This document shows, piece by piece, positions 11,462-23,184 of a stretch of 64,000 bases of DNA (position 1 is the first letter of the stretch; each line of letters opens with the position of its first letter). The translations under genes were made by a program, and so were the position numbers. The DNA is taken from the NCBI GenBank assembly GCA_947247005.1, contig OX365949.1, positions 20,339,130-20,403,129 on the forward strand, read 5' to 3'. Origin of the DNA: Spisula solida (lineage: Eukaryota > Mollusca > Bivalvia > Venerida > Mactridae). A model generated the notes under the pieces. The model did no database searches, had not been told where the DNA came from, and was given only the letters and a program-made list of their open reading frames with translations.

Positions 11462-11730
11462 TTATGCCCCCTGTGGAAGCCTAGTCCATAAATAAGTCTA
11501 AGTCCAAAATTAGGTCAAGGTGAAGGTCAAAATGGGGTCAGGTGATACAGGTGTGTGGAGAGTGTTCATATACAACATCCATGCAAGTTTGGAAGCTTTG
11601 TAGCAAGCCATAATGATGCTAGAAGAAACGGTCAATTTGGGTTAACCAGGACGGACGGACGGACGAACGGACGGACGGACGGACAGGTGAATCACTATAT
11701 GCCTCCCGATCTATCGATACGGGGGCATAA
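11462..11730 (+). mobile_element. MITE family D (TIR TTATGCCCCC), copy 1 with ACGG run
   Basis: Begins TTATGCCCCCTGTGGAAGCC and ends ATCGATACGGGGGCATAA; the outer ten bases are a perfect inverted repeat. It contains a GGACGGACGG tract at 11650-11690. A near-identical copy lies in opposite orientation at 50098-50342, and more distant relatives start near 37238 and 48831. The open frame at 11555-11752 lies within it and is not a gene. Confidence 0.85.
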
Positions 11731-11759
11731 AAACAGCTGTATCTGGACGTGAACACCAA

Positions 11760-12940
11760 TCTATCTACGGATACAAAATGTAATATATTTCAACTGTAAT
11801 ATATTTCAACTGAAATTAACTAATTACAACATTCAGTGGTTCTCAATATCACAGCATGAATGCAGGTTAGAACAGTAAGCACCTATCTATCAATATAACA
11901 ATATGACTAGAAACAAGCTTAATTATAACAACTAAATATCAGCTATTTTTTCCAGGTGGTATTTAACATAATTACAGTGGAGAGTTTTAGAGAAGGCTCT
12001 ACGTTCAAATTGGAGTGAAGAGGACTAGCAAAGTAAAGTAGTATATATAAACTTATTGTCCAAATATAAGGGATTTATAGAGGCCGGAAGGAATTAAGCC
12101 CCAATATTTAGGAATTTTCAATCATAGCAAACTCATATATATTTTTATTCTCAATGCATATCTTTGAGATTATGTTCAAGCAAGACCAGAAAATTTCTAC
12201 TGAAATTTCTTTTAATTAAAAGGGAGGTAATCCAATTTGTCCACAAAATGTCTTGATCTTAAAATAAAACATTGTGTGCATTTTTTGTCTCAAAATTGAA
12301 GTCTCCAGTCTATTTGAGATTCTTTCAGAGGATGGGGCTTGATAATGATATAGAAAATAATGGAAACACATCACACGAGGCAACTCTTTTTTAAATTTAT
12401 GGAATTTCTTCAATTTCATGGGAAGTAATTCAGTTTGTCGCTACAATTAAAACTCGACAAACTTCTCAGTATTGGATGCTGATAAAAATTGGGTGTCCTA
12501 AGTAAAAAATTCAACTGTGTGCAATATATTTGGGCGAATATGGTACAAACTGCAGCAGTAATGAGTCTGACCACATAACAACACACAAGTTGGATATGTC
12601 TGCATATTTGAACAAAAAAAAATGGATGGATTTAGAGCTACACTGAAATGCCAAAACAATATAACAAAAAAATAAAAGCCATGAGGAACAAAAAATGCAA
12701 TATGAATAAAATACAAACAAAAGAATGTTACAAAGCAAACACAACACCAGAGATTACTGTACGTAATGAAATCAACTGATTGATATAACATATTATTATA
12801 ACAGTATATGTAAAAGTAAGAATACATGTTTATGCTAAACCATTTACTGGAATGCCTTGTTATGCCTTAGTAAGTTATGTAAGTTAAGTATCATTAAGAA
12901 TGCCCTATGAATATGATGTACAAGTTGAAACAATTACAAT
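11760..12940. other. No gene recognised
   Basis: AT-rich. The minus-strand open frames at 12216-12419 and 12498-12827 are F, Y and C rich from A/T runs and show no domain or splice-site support. Confidence 0.5.
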
Positions 12941-12945
12941 TATAT

Positions 12946-13550
12946 GTGGGGTCTCCCAGAATAGCGTATAATTGTTGAATAGATTTGCCAAACAAAATGT
13001 TTCAGCTATGAAATTTTACACATACATTTCTACATCTATTCCACGTATCTTAAGGAATTTTTTGTTTTATTAGTATACGATGCACATGATATATGGAAGA
13101 ATTTGTAACCCGTAGTAATGGTAGATGCGCCAGCAGAAAAAAATGCTCACATAAATCATTTCAAGTATTAAACAGCAAGACAAACTTAATAAGTATAAGT
13201 CACATCCAGAAGAAATCATATCAGTGTAATTTGCATGTTTTAGCATGTCGCTGTGTGACGTTTCATAACAATGTTGTCAAATATGGCAAAAGTACATGCG
13301 GGAAAGTACTTTGAAAAACTGTGATATTGTGACGTCCTGAGTGAGTGTTAACGTTGTAGTCGTGCGGAACACATAGCCTTACTTGAGATAAGTAAATTGT
13401 ACACACTTTGTCGGTTTTTTAAACAAATGTTATAAAAATTTGGAAATATGTCAAGAAATAAATTCTCTAACGACTAATTATAATTTTAATGTACAATCTA
13501 CGGTATTTTTAAAGATATAATGTGATTATACGCTATTCTGGGACACCCCA
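12946..13550. mobile_element. Non-autonomous DNA transposon (TIR TGGGGTGTCCCAGAATAGCG)
   Basis: The left end TGGGGTCTCCCAGAATAGCG and the right end, reverse complement TGGGGTGTCCCAGAATAGCG, match over about 27 bases apart from one or two changes. Length about 605 bp. A related end fragment, CCCAGAATAGCG, lies at 41287 in a TRIP13 intron. The 73-codon frame inside (13093-13314) has no recognisable domain. Confidence 0.8.
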
Positions 13551-14106
13551 AATACGTGTATAAATACCGAACACCTAATATGTGTATACTATATATACAT
13601 AATAGTATTTCTTAGACATATTCTGACTATACTGTATAAACAATACTATAAATCAGGATTAGCTATGAGCACTTGAGAAATCATATAACACTTGAATTCA
13701 GGAAGTGGCCTTGTGTTAGTTTAATAAATCTGGACACTAGACTAAATAACAAAACAAAAACTAAGGGGATAATTATCAAGAAACATGAAGGATTATTTTC
13801 AGGCAATATTTAATAACTGATAACAAGAATCACTGAGCATTCAATTTAAATGTAAGTTATCAACAGTAACCATTTCAGACATGTTACCTATTATATTGAA
13901 ACTACTAAATATAAAAATACTCATAAGACCTAAAATAAAATTGGTTGTTTTCCCTTTGGCTCCAAATGTCATTTAGGGTGAGATAAGTAGGTAGGAAAAT
14001 ATTTTTTACGTATAATATTTACCAAAATAATATTGAACATCTTCGCTAATTTCATCCCAAGTTTTCTGAATTTTGGTAGGAAGGTAGAAGGAGAAACAAA
14101 CGCTAT

Positions 14107-14112
14107 TTTATT
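14107..14112 (-). terminator. Candidate poly(A) signal AATAAA for the 889-aa gene
   Basis: AATAAA on the minus strand, about 115 bases after the stop codon at 14229-14231. It is a plausible position for a short 3' UTR. Confidence 0.45.
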
Positions 14113-14228
14113 TTAGGCCTTCATTCAATATTTCTTCAGCATAACAATTTCCTAGGTGGTCAGGGAGAGTAATCTCACTGTCTATGATGTGTAAAATAGA
14201 ACAAGGCTGTCAATTAAAATCTTACTTA

Positions 14229-17200
14229 TTACCAAGGACATTTTTCCGGTAAATCAGGTTTTAAAATCAAATCAGGTGTATCACCGTGGTAGCGACTGTG
14301 GGTATGTCCAGTACTGTATAAAGGTGTGTTAAACTGTCTTGGGTTTCTCCCTAACCCACTCAAAGCATTAGACAACAGTTTACCTTCAGGGTCAGATTGC
14401 GACCTGGTAAAGTTGGGTCTGAATGTTTGGTTACTAGTATTGTACGGATCAGTTTTATTGGAAGACAACGGCAACATGCCATTTTTACCAACACGTATAT
14501 CACATTTGGAGTCCAGATTCAACCTTTCCGTGTTTGTATCTCCACCACTTAAACCAATCAGGCTGCTTGGTGCATTAGATTTATCATCAGGATTAGATCC
14601 AGACTGACATTCTGATATCGGAGTGGATGATCGTGGTCTAAGTCCAGAGAAACCATCCTCTGAGGAGGTTGCTGGTTGAGAAAGTGACCTCATTGGTGCA
14701 CCAAATCCTCCACCTCGTGTCTGGGTAGTATTACGATCCGGTCGTTTATTTCCTTGACTACCACTGCTGGGTCTGATGTACAATTTGGTACTACAATATA
14801 GTAAAAAAACACTGATTTAAATCAAAGTAAAGAAATACACTAATGCTTGTCAGTTCTGTATCTACCTAACCTATTGACAAGACAGGGTACAATACTTAAC
14901 ACAATCCACTAGTCTATTTATCAGTTCTGAACCTTCATTCCAGTAGATAACTGAATCACAAGTTTTTTACTAGGTCTGACTGATTACGTTCTCTGTCTAT
15001 ATAAAAGACATCTATCTTATCACATAAATACCGTGATATTCCATGTGAGAACAAATGACGGAACAATGTTCTCCAACACGTGTGATAACAAATACATGCC
15101 GTCACCAGCTTTTTGGCGCGAAAATGTAACGTTGCTGACTTAAATATATTCTTATTGACGTTGTATTGACTCGGTAACTATAGTTATGTGATAAAAATAA
15201 TCCGTCATTCGTTGTCTTTGATATCAATATTTCTTAAAATCTTCACGAAAACAAATTATTAAACTCGCCAAAGGCTCGCTTAATAACCTGGGTTTTCTAG
15301 ACTCGTTTAAGAAATGTTGATCTCCAAAGAGAACTCATGACAGATCCTATATTTCCTGGTAGTCAAACCACTACCTGGATTTGATCTCAGAATCGCTAGG
15401 ATGGGAAGCAAGTTCTTGGGACTTACAACTATGGGATATAAGTTCTTGGGACTTACAACTATGGGATACAAGTTCTTGGGACTTACAACTATGGGATACA
15501 AGTTCTTGGGACTTACACCTATGGGATATAAGTTCTTGGGACTTACAACTATGGGATATAAGTTCTTGGGACTTACAACTATGGGATACAAGTTCTTGGG
15601 ACTTACAACTATGGGATACAAGTTCTTGGGACTTACAACTATGGGATATAAGTTCTTGGGACTTACAACTATGGGATATAAGTTCTTGGGACTTACAACT
15701 ATGGGATACAAGTTCTTGGGACTTACAACTATGGGATACAAGTTCTTGGGACTTACAACTATGGGAAACAAGTTCTTGGGACTTACAACTATGGGTTACA
15801 AGTTCTTGGGACTTACAACTATGGGTTACAAGTTCTTGGGACTTACAACTATGGGTTACAAGTTCTTGGGACTTACAACTATGGGATACAAGTTCTTGGG
15901 ACTTACAACTATGGGATACAAGTTCTTGGGACTTACAACTATGGGTTACAAGTTCTTGGGACTTACAACTATGGGTTACAAGTTCTTGGGACTTACAACT
16001 ATGGGTTACAAGTTCTTGGGACTTACAACTATGGGATACAAGTTCTTGGGACTTACAACTATGGGATACAAGTTCTTGGGACTTACAACTATGGGTTACA
16101 AGTTCTTGGGACTTACAACTATGGGTTACAAGTTATTTACCCCAAACATACCTGGAGGATTTCTTGCCTTCATCTACATTATGGTTCTCAACAACATAAC
16201 TCCTCTCCATGTTGTAAAGGGCAGCATCGAAGTACTTGGAAACCTGTATAATAGCCGAAGATAAAATAGAAAATTATTTTGTAAATTTAACAATCAATAC
16301 CAAAACAGTAAAATACCTTGCAAACAAAGACCACAAATACAACATCTGCCTGCAAAGACCACCAATAATATCTCCTGCCAGATCATTTTCAATGATTTTA
16401 AACTGTGAGAATGTCAATATTATCACACATCTTGCCATTCTATGATTTTTCTTGGTGTTTAACCTGTTAATACTGATCACCTGTCTAAACATATTGTTCT
16501 CCCCATTTGTGGCCTTCATAGACAGGTTTCACTGAACAGATTTCTCTATTAGACTGCAGAGGTTGTGTATCAATAAGGGATACAAAAGTTTTGAGCTTTG
16601 TATTTGCTATTTACTTACGACTCAATGTCTCAAAACCAGACATTTACTTTTTCAAAAAGGTAAATAAAAAATTTCATGTGCCCCTAAAATTACAGTGAAA
16701 ATTAAATACACAAAAATATTTCAATATAAGATATAGGATTTTAACAAACCTCAACCAGACAGACTTCAGGTAAAATGCTGCACATATATGACCAGGAATC
16801 TGGTGACCAGTCCTCAGGAGACTTCCTACTCAATGAACTTGAACCAAACTCCAATAGATCACTAGCAGTATATCGTATCAGATGATTCTGTGGCTCCTCT
16901 GCAAACATAGAACATATCATATGCTTTAAAGTAGTATGCTAATGTTTATTCAAGTTTAATGCCGTTTCTCAAAAAAATTTCAGTGGCCGGGCCGATTTAT
17001 CTTATCAGCTTTCCTAGACTCTGACTGTATCCTAACCAGTACTAACTTACCCATCCATTAGAAACCAGCAACTTCTCAATATCATTAGGAGGAAATTTAA
17101 ATTTATGACCATTTTCACGTAGGGAATGTGACTAAGAACTGAACCCAGATTAACATTTGAAGTATAATGTCAAAATGAACAGCATTCAACATTACAGCAA

Positions 17201-20200
17201 TATGTATCAATTCATCAATATAGGGCATGCTATTATAGTAACATTGAGACCTGATTTTTATCTTCATTTTTGGTGAAAACTACAAGACTTTAATGATTTC
17301 TTTCCTTGTGAAGACGCCTGACAGCACAAGCCCTGACTAATATGAGGAAAACACCTTGTTTTTTAGAATAGCACAAAAGGGACACAGCATTAAGTTACAG
17401 TTTAAATATTTTACAATGAATTAACTGACCTTTCTCCTCTTCCTGGTGACATATCATACAGTTCTTAAACATCTGTCTCCGTCCCTTAGCTGTGTACAAT
17501 CCCCACGGCAACCCCTCTTCAGCTTTCCATATCTCTTCCTGCGTACTGTAAGGACTCAAGGGCTCCCTTATTATCAACACACAAGCTTTTGAATTATCCT
17601 TCACTACAGGGATTTTAGTCGAACAGCTCACCGGTCTTGAAAGTTCATTTTTCACAACATCCAGTTTATCCATTTCTTCACCTAACCCTTTCAATTCAGC
17701 TTCAATCTCAGCAAAGTTATCTGGAAGAATCGAAAACTCTTGTACCGAGAATTGAGATGGAAGACATTTTTCAAGCACTTTATCACTCTTATCTCCCTTC
17801 TTTTCTAGGTTCATAGCTTGAACACCTCCTGACAAGTCTTCAATTAGTTCCCAGATATACTCCTGCTCGTTAAATCCCTCGTCTTGCGTACTCTGACTGA
17901 GTCCATCATCAGTCGAGATTTGAGTGCATGAACTGTTGAGATCGGCCTCATTCTTTTTCTCTCTATACTCTAAACTTTCCGACAATCTCTTCATCAGCTG
18001 ACTCATTGATTCTATGTCCCGATCCTTACCGACACGAGGCTTGATATTACCGTTCTCATCACAGAGACTAGCAGGAGCTAGCTTCGATTCTGTTTTTGAA
18101 TCAGTAAACTTTGTCAAGCAGCTTACAGCTTTGGGCGTGGTTTCTATATCACTAAATGCTTCATCACATTCTATAAAATCATCACAATGTTTGAAATCTG
18201 AAAGACTTGGGCAACTTTTCATATTCAGAGCACTAACTTTCTCATTGTTGTTAATTTCTGAACCTTCTCGGTCGTTAATTGAAACATCAATTAAATCGTC
18301 TTCCCATTCTTCGGAAGTTGAGCTCACAGGCTTGGCAACTGGTATGTCACTATATCTAGTGTTCTGAGCATTTTTCAAAGCACTGTAGCACCCATCAAAA
18401 CTTTGATGACGTTGTTTGTTACTTGTGTGAATATCTATGTTTGTTTTAGCACCTCGTTCACTGTGTCTTCGTCTCTGGATGTCGTTAGCACTATTATACA
18501 TTTCATGTCCTCCTGCTTCACTGCATTCAGCCACTCCAGGTAATCTAATATTGTTTTGATTGACATTTTGTCTACGTACTTTAGGACTTACACGTTTTAC
18601 TGACAGATCATTGGCCGTGGTTGTCAGACTGTTAAATGGAAGAGTTTGATTGACAGCGTACGATGTACACTGTAGCTGGTCACGTCCTAATGTAAACGGT
18701 TCCTCAGGATTATCATCAATACAGTCCCAGTCCTGGAATGGAGAAATAACATTTATATAGAACTGCATTAAATGCTATGACCAAGACCTTAGACCTTGTG
18801 ACAAGTATCGGAATACGTTCATAGATCATTGATAACCCCACTTGTCATTTGATCATGCCAAGGGAAATAACTCTAAATGAAAATCCCTTTCAACAAAATA
18901 GTTGGGGCATAAAAATCTACAGGATTCTTTAACTAGTCTCATTTAAAGAGCACAGAGCCATTTGTTCATGCCGGGCATAATGGCAATTGTAACTGCCACC
19001 AAATCATCAGCAGGGTTATCTATAAGCAATGCCTAATCGTTTAGGCCTATGTATTGTGCATGAACTTCTGCCTTAAATAATCAGCACTTCAACAAAATAA
19101 AATTTACCAATGTTATAAAATGATAAACAGTAAACATGGAACATTTTAAAAATAATGTTGTTAGTGCGAAAATGCCATTTTGAGAAAACAACAAAAAGTG
19201 TCTAAAAACTACTCTTTACTTCGCAAAAACAGCCTTTTCAACTTCAGATTGGTCAACATGACCTCTTAGGATATTCATTAAAATAGGCTCATAGGATGCA
19301 TCTAGTGATGCAGACTTTTAATATGCATTGGCCTCATGACGTCATATGAAGTAGCACATATCTGACGCCTTATTCTTCTAAGGCAAGGAATTTGTTGAAC
19401 AGAGTCATGTTGTCAGCTGTGTGGAATTATGTTGAAATCTGACTACAGTTTCAGACATTGAGACAAGCATACTTAAACCTGTTCCACCCATAGATTTATA
19501 AATAAATCAAACTTACTAGGTCGTCTTGATACTCTGATAAACTGTCAAATGCACTGAAAAAGAATGAACATAATAACTTTTATCACATGACTTCCCTTGC
19601 ATCCGGGTTAGTATAACAAGTTTATCACATGACTTTCCTTGTATCCGGGTGAGTATAACGAATAAGTATATAGAGTAGTATAACATTCACATGATGTCAC
19701 TTTCTCTAGTAAATAACCTCAATATTTGTCGTTTATACTGCAGTCCATTTTTCAATGGAAAGATGTGCCTTTTCTTGATATTGGTGTCATATGATAAAAA
19801 GACGCTAACACTCAATACAAACTTATATTGACCTCTTCTGTGGAGCTTAATAAAATTTAAAGAACTCGTATATTATAATAAACCGCTTGTAATATATCCT
19901 CTTAGCTCTCTGTCTTTTTGTGTAAATAGGATTAAATTGACTGTACAAATTTTATAACTTCTTTTACTAGCCCCAAGCATCAGACTAGTAGTTCAATATG
20001 AAGACTCAAACCAGCAGAACAAGTCATTAAGAATTGAAAGCAATACAGAAGTCCCCTACCGGTTTTAAGCCATTTTCAAATTTTCTGTTGCCATATCAAC
20101 CATAATTTTGGTTGGAATCAAACTTATTTGGACCTGCATTATCCCCTTATTGCCCCCTATCCACATACCTAGCTTGGAAACTGAGTTATGTCAGGATCCA

Positions 20201-22504
20201 GATTTTTTGACTGACGGACGGACTGACGGCGAACCTATAGTCCCCTCCGGTCAAAAACCGGTAGGGGACTAATAAGCAGCAGATTCTCATACTGGTGTTA
20301 AGTTTATAGACTGTTTATAACACATGCCATGAATTGGTGATGTTCAAAATACAGATTATAAGATATATTATCATCTTTTGAATAATTTAAATTTTTTTAA
20401 ACATGTCTCACTGGTTACTAGTATTCCTGTCATATTATGGAGACTACCAAGTCACGATATCCTAAAACAAGGCAAACCAGCACCATTTTTAACTACATTA
20501 GTACGGTGCAAGCTGGGAGTACACTGAGACCTCTCGCACTTGAAGAGGATGCTCCACCACTACGATATTTTATTATACAACTAGCAGTGTATTGTCACGA
20601 ATACAGGCCAAATCGCACAGTGGAATACAACATGACAGATTGCATTTTCCATATATCATAGTTACATGTCTGGTTTTCCAAATCCGTATCATGCATGTCT
20701 GACGTGTTATATGCGGAACATACAACAACGTCAATGACGTCACGACTTAAACATTAACCTTTTTATGAATGGACGTCACTTTATATGCCGAAAATATGCC
20801 GATGTTCATGACGCAATGTATACACATTTAACACATTTTCGCGCGTAAAACTGCCTTTTTCACTTTTGTAGGTATGTTATAAAAGGAATATTACTGTGTT
20901 GATCCGTTAAGCCGTATTACCTCTCGTTGCTTGCGCCATACAGCATCTCTCTGGAGCTAGCAGTCTCGCTAGATATGGTATTACACAAGCAACTCAAGGT
21001 AAAACGGCCCAACAGATCAACACCCTGCAGTTGTATTCCATATATATTAAGGCAGACTGACTAGTAATTTATACATGTATGTATACATACCTGCTTTGTC
21101 TAGAATACGAGTGCATGTCACCAACACCAGAATCATGGCTCTGAAAATACACCCAAATCAATAGGTTTTATTAGTTATATTTATATTGTTACTTTTAATA
21201 ATGTTTTTACATAGGAAGAACCCTCAAATCAACTGCTTACTTTTAAAGTTTAACTGGCTACATGAAAACATTTCTACACTCCTGGGTACCAATGTAGCAC
21301 TAAATCGCAATAACGTCTTTGGAAACTTTACAAAAACCTTACAGCAAGCAAGCAATTGTTTATCATAGACTTACCATTTGTGACATGAGACGAACTTTAC
21401 GTTGCCCACCAGCATCAGACTTTGACTGCTGAATCTGTAGATCTGATAGAGCATTTATAATTAGATTGCTGACAGCTGTCTTGGTAACATCATGGGACAA
21501 GTTCTCTCTATGTTGTACCCGTCCATTGTCCCTCACTAAACCAGAATTAGCAATGTCTTCAATTCCTAAAATTAATTGAATAACAAAAGCAAAGATATGA
21601 TAATTTAAAATAGTTGTCATTATTTCTATTCTATATAAACTCTTTCCTGAAGAGAGACTTAATATTATTATGTATAAGAAAATAAAAGAACAAACATATA
21701 TTAAAGATATACTTTGATTTTATAACACAATCAAGCATGAGCTTTTTTATTCACAGAATGACCTATTACTTTCAATTTACTGCCCTGTTCATGCAGTTGA
21801 CCCAGACAAGTATAATATAATAATAATAACTGAATTTTCCGATGATGTACCAATTAAGCCTAGGGCTTAACTCCCTTGGGGTCATCTAACAAAACAAGCA
21901 TAAATATGTACAAACATACAAAAGCATCAGAAAAATGACAGACAATACAGAAAAGTAAATACTGACATTTAAAAAAGTGTATTAAAAGATAGAAATTTGC
22001 CTGATATAATAGGCAATCAGCAATAACCCGAGTGTTGCTAATTTGTCTTTGTACGGAACTATGCATCTCCTTCGCTCTCTATAAATATATATACCGGTAT
22101 ACATGTATACAGAGAACAAAGGAAAATCATTCACTTTCGTTGTTTTGCAAGAACATCACAGTACTAGTATATGTCATTTTAAAACCATTATTCACAGAAT
22201 CTGAACTGTCATACTTACTTTTAGTAGTAGATGATTTTAAAGGAGCAGGTTTCTCCACTTTAAGACCTCTAGATGCTCTCTTGTTTATTATGTTGTTTTT
22301 CTCCACCTTTTCAGTTGATTTATCAGTGTTCAGCATAACAGATGAGCCTTTGTTAACAGGTAACCCATCACCAGCGCAGGTTAGTTCCATGTGCTTTGTT
22401 TGGGGGATTATTTCAGTAGAAACTTTACGAGGTGCAGGTTTACTTAACTTCATCATGCTTCTTGCAGAGCGTGGTGTACTCATCTTTAGAGGTTCTTTGT
22501 CCAT
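14229..22504 (-). CDS. Eight-exon gene for an 889-aa, probably disordered protein with an eIF4E-binding motif
   Basis: Exons in transcript order: 22504-22219, 21565-21375, 21140-21091, 19553-19517, 18732-17430, 16898-16750, 16243-16152, 14790-14229. Every junction has AG/GT borders and compatible phase, and the total is 2,670 bases with stop TAA. The first coding exon starts exactly on its ATG after an acceptor TTCTAG, so a 5' non-coding exon is expected. Residues 1-95 are basic and Pro/Ser rich. The long exon (residues 189-622) is Ser/Asp/Glu rich with acidic patches such as E-E-W-E-D-D-L. Exon 6 carries R-Y-T-A-S-D-L-L-E-F (Tyr632, Leu637, Leu638), matching Y-x4-L-hydrophobic, followed by R-K-S-P-E-D-W-S-P-D. 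The last 187 residues are Ser, Gly, Asn and Arg rich. No enzyme domain, signal peptide or membrane segment. Known: Y-x4-L-hydrophobic binds the dorsal face of eIF4E in 4E-BPs, eIF4G and 4E-T. Inferred: a translational regulator. I do not recognise the orthologue. The stop might be skipped if a weak donor at TTG/GTAATA is used. Confidence 0.8.
15401..16133. repeat. 30-bp minisatellite, about 24 units, with higher-order structure
   Basis: The unit is AAGTTCTTGGGACTTACAAC followed by TATGGGATAC, exactly 30 bases with almost no indels. Units differ mainly in the GGGA(T/A)A(T/C)A or GGGTTACA part. Reading those variants gives a four-unit pattern in the left half and a five-unit pattern in the right half, with a single GGGAAACA unit between. 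Because the period is a multiple of three, the array gives long open frames on both strands (15381-16199, 15401-16264, 15307-15771); none is a gene. The array lies in the last intron of the 889-aa gene, starting 19 bases past the donor at 16151. Confidence 0.95.
16152..16243 (-). other. Coding exon 7 of the 889-aa gene, not visible as an ORF
   Basis: The acceptor TATTATACAG precedes GTTTCCAAG, and the exon ends TCCTCCAG before GTATGT. The 92 bases read V-S-K-Y-F-D-A-A-L-Y-N-M-E-R-S-Y in phase with exons 6 and 8. It is listed separately because it has no start or stop of its own and sits against the minisatellite. Confidence 0.75.
16750..16898 (-). other. Coding exon 6 of the 889-aa gene: eIF4E-binding motif exon
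   Basis: It starts after TTTGCAG and ends GTTGAG before GTTTGT; 149 bases in correct phase. It encodes H-L-I-R-Y-T-A-S-D-L-L-E-F near its start, then S-S-S-L-S-R-K-S-P-E-D-W-S-P-D and a hydrophobic segment (W-S-Y-M-C-S-I-L-P). In known 4E-BPs a second, non-canonical hydrophobic contact lies 15-30 residues after the canonical motif; the hydrophobic segment is in a suitable position, which is inference. Confidence 0.75.
19150..19390. repeat. Diverged interspersed repeat, copy 1 (second near 60085)
   Basis: Shares AAAACTACTCTTTAC, CCTTTTCAACTTCAG and AATAGGCTCATA in the same order and spacing with 60085-60245. It lies in an intron of the 889-aa gene. It contains a TGACGTCA palindrome near 19338. 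No terminal inverted repeats found. Confidence 0.6.
20050..20270. mobile_element. MITE family A, short copy
   Basis: AGTCCCCTACCGGTTTTAAG at the left and AAAACCGGTAGGGGACT at the right are perfect over 17 bases. It contains GACGGACGGACTGACGG and a second near-terminal copy TAGTCCCCTCCGGT. It lies between coding exons 4 and 3 of the minus-strand gene. Confidence 0.85.
20735..20742. promoter_or_regulatory. CRE palindrome TGACGTCA
   Basis: A perfect 8-base CREB/ATF-type palindrome in an intron; function unknown. Confidence 0.3.
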
Positions 22505-22611
22505 CTAGAATAAACAAGAAATATCACTGAATGTGATGAATACCCCCAGATACTGCTTTACACAGTAACTTAGTATCAGATATCCAAATTATGATCCTAT
22601 GTATATATATC

Positions 22612-22930
22612 TACAGCGATTTTTTTTGCCTCTTTGGGAATGGGTCCGTTCAGATTGGGAATATTCGTGTTGTGACAACTTGAAATTGGGAAATTCTATG
22701 AATCAGAAAGGCGAAATAAAACCGAAAGAGATTACATGTGAATGTTTACTGGTTTCTTTGAACTTTTATGCTTGACCCATTGTCAAAAATGCTCATAACT
22801 TTGTCATTTTAAGTCTGATTTTGAAAATTATTTTTTTAAATTGTTTATTGGGAATTTCTCCATTCAAATTTGGGAAAAGTATAGCCTATTTGCAATTCGG
22901 AAAGGGTCCGTTTACCGGACCCTAATAAAG
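22612..22930. repeat. Probable interspersed repeat with TTGGGAA and GGGTCCGT motifs
   Basis: GGGAATGGGTCCGTTCAGAT near the left and GGAAAGGGTCCGTTTACCGG near the right. The character is element-like, but the ends are not cleanly inverted. Confidence 0.35.
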
Positions 22931-23184
22931 AAGGAAAAAAATCACTGATCTAGTGATAGATTTCGTTACTGATGAGTCTTACAAAATATGGTTGGCAGAC
23001 AACCATAAGCAATGCTACCATAAGCAATAGAGCAGACAAAATCATAGTAAAAATATCAAAGGATAATAACTTCCTAAAACTAATTGGGTAATTGAGTGCC
23101 AAAACTCGCCTTGGAACTAAATGTAACAGTTTCGTTGTAGTCAGACCAATAATCATAGAAAAAAATTAACAGTGTCAAAACCAA

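Noticed and set aside
12498..12827. Cys/Phe/Tyr-rich 109-codon frame as a membrane protein
   Set aside because: Its composition follows A- and T-rich sequence read on the minus strand; no splice context or recognised family.
13093..13314. Cys/Lys/Ser-rich 73-codon frame as a small gene
   Set aside because: It lies wholly inside a non-autonomous transposon with matching inverted ends and shows no signal peptide or domain.
15401..16133. CRISPR-like regular repeats
   Set aside because: Units are contiguous with no spacers, the genome is eukaryotic, and unit variants follow a tandem-amplification pattern.
15381..16264. Three long repetitive open frames (two plus, one minus) of 154-287 codons
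   Set aside because: They are by-products of a 30-bp minisatellite whose period is a multiple of three. The array lies in an intron and has no splice or start context.
18014..18367. Plus-strand frame of 117 codons
   Set aside because: It is the antisense shadow of the long exon of the 889-aa gene.
22127..22504. Stand-alone 125-residue gene
   Set aside because: A strong donor (GTAAGT) at 22218 and phase-matched downstream exons show that only the first 95 codons are coding, as exon 1 of the 889-aa gene.
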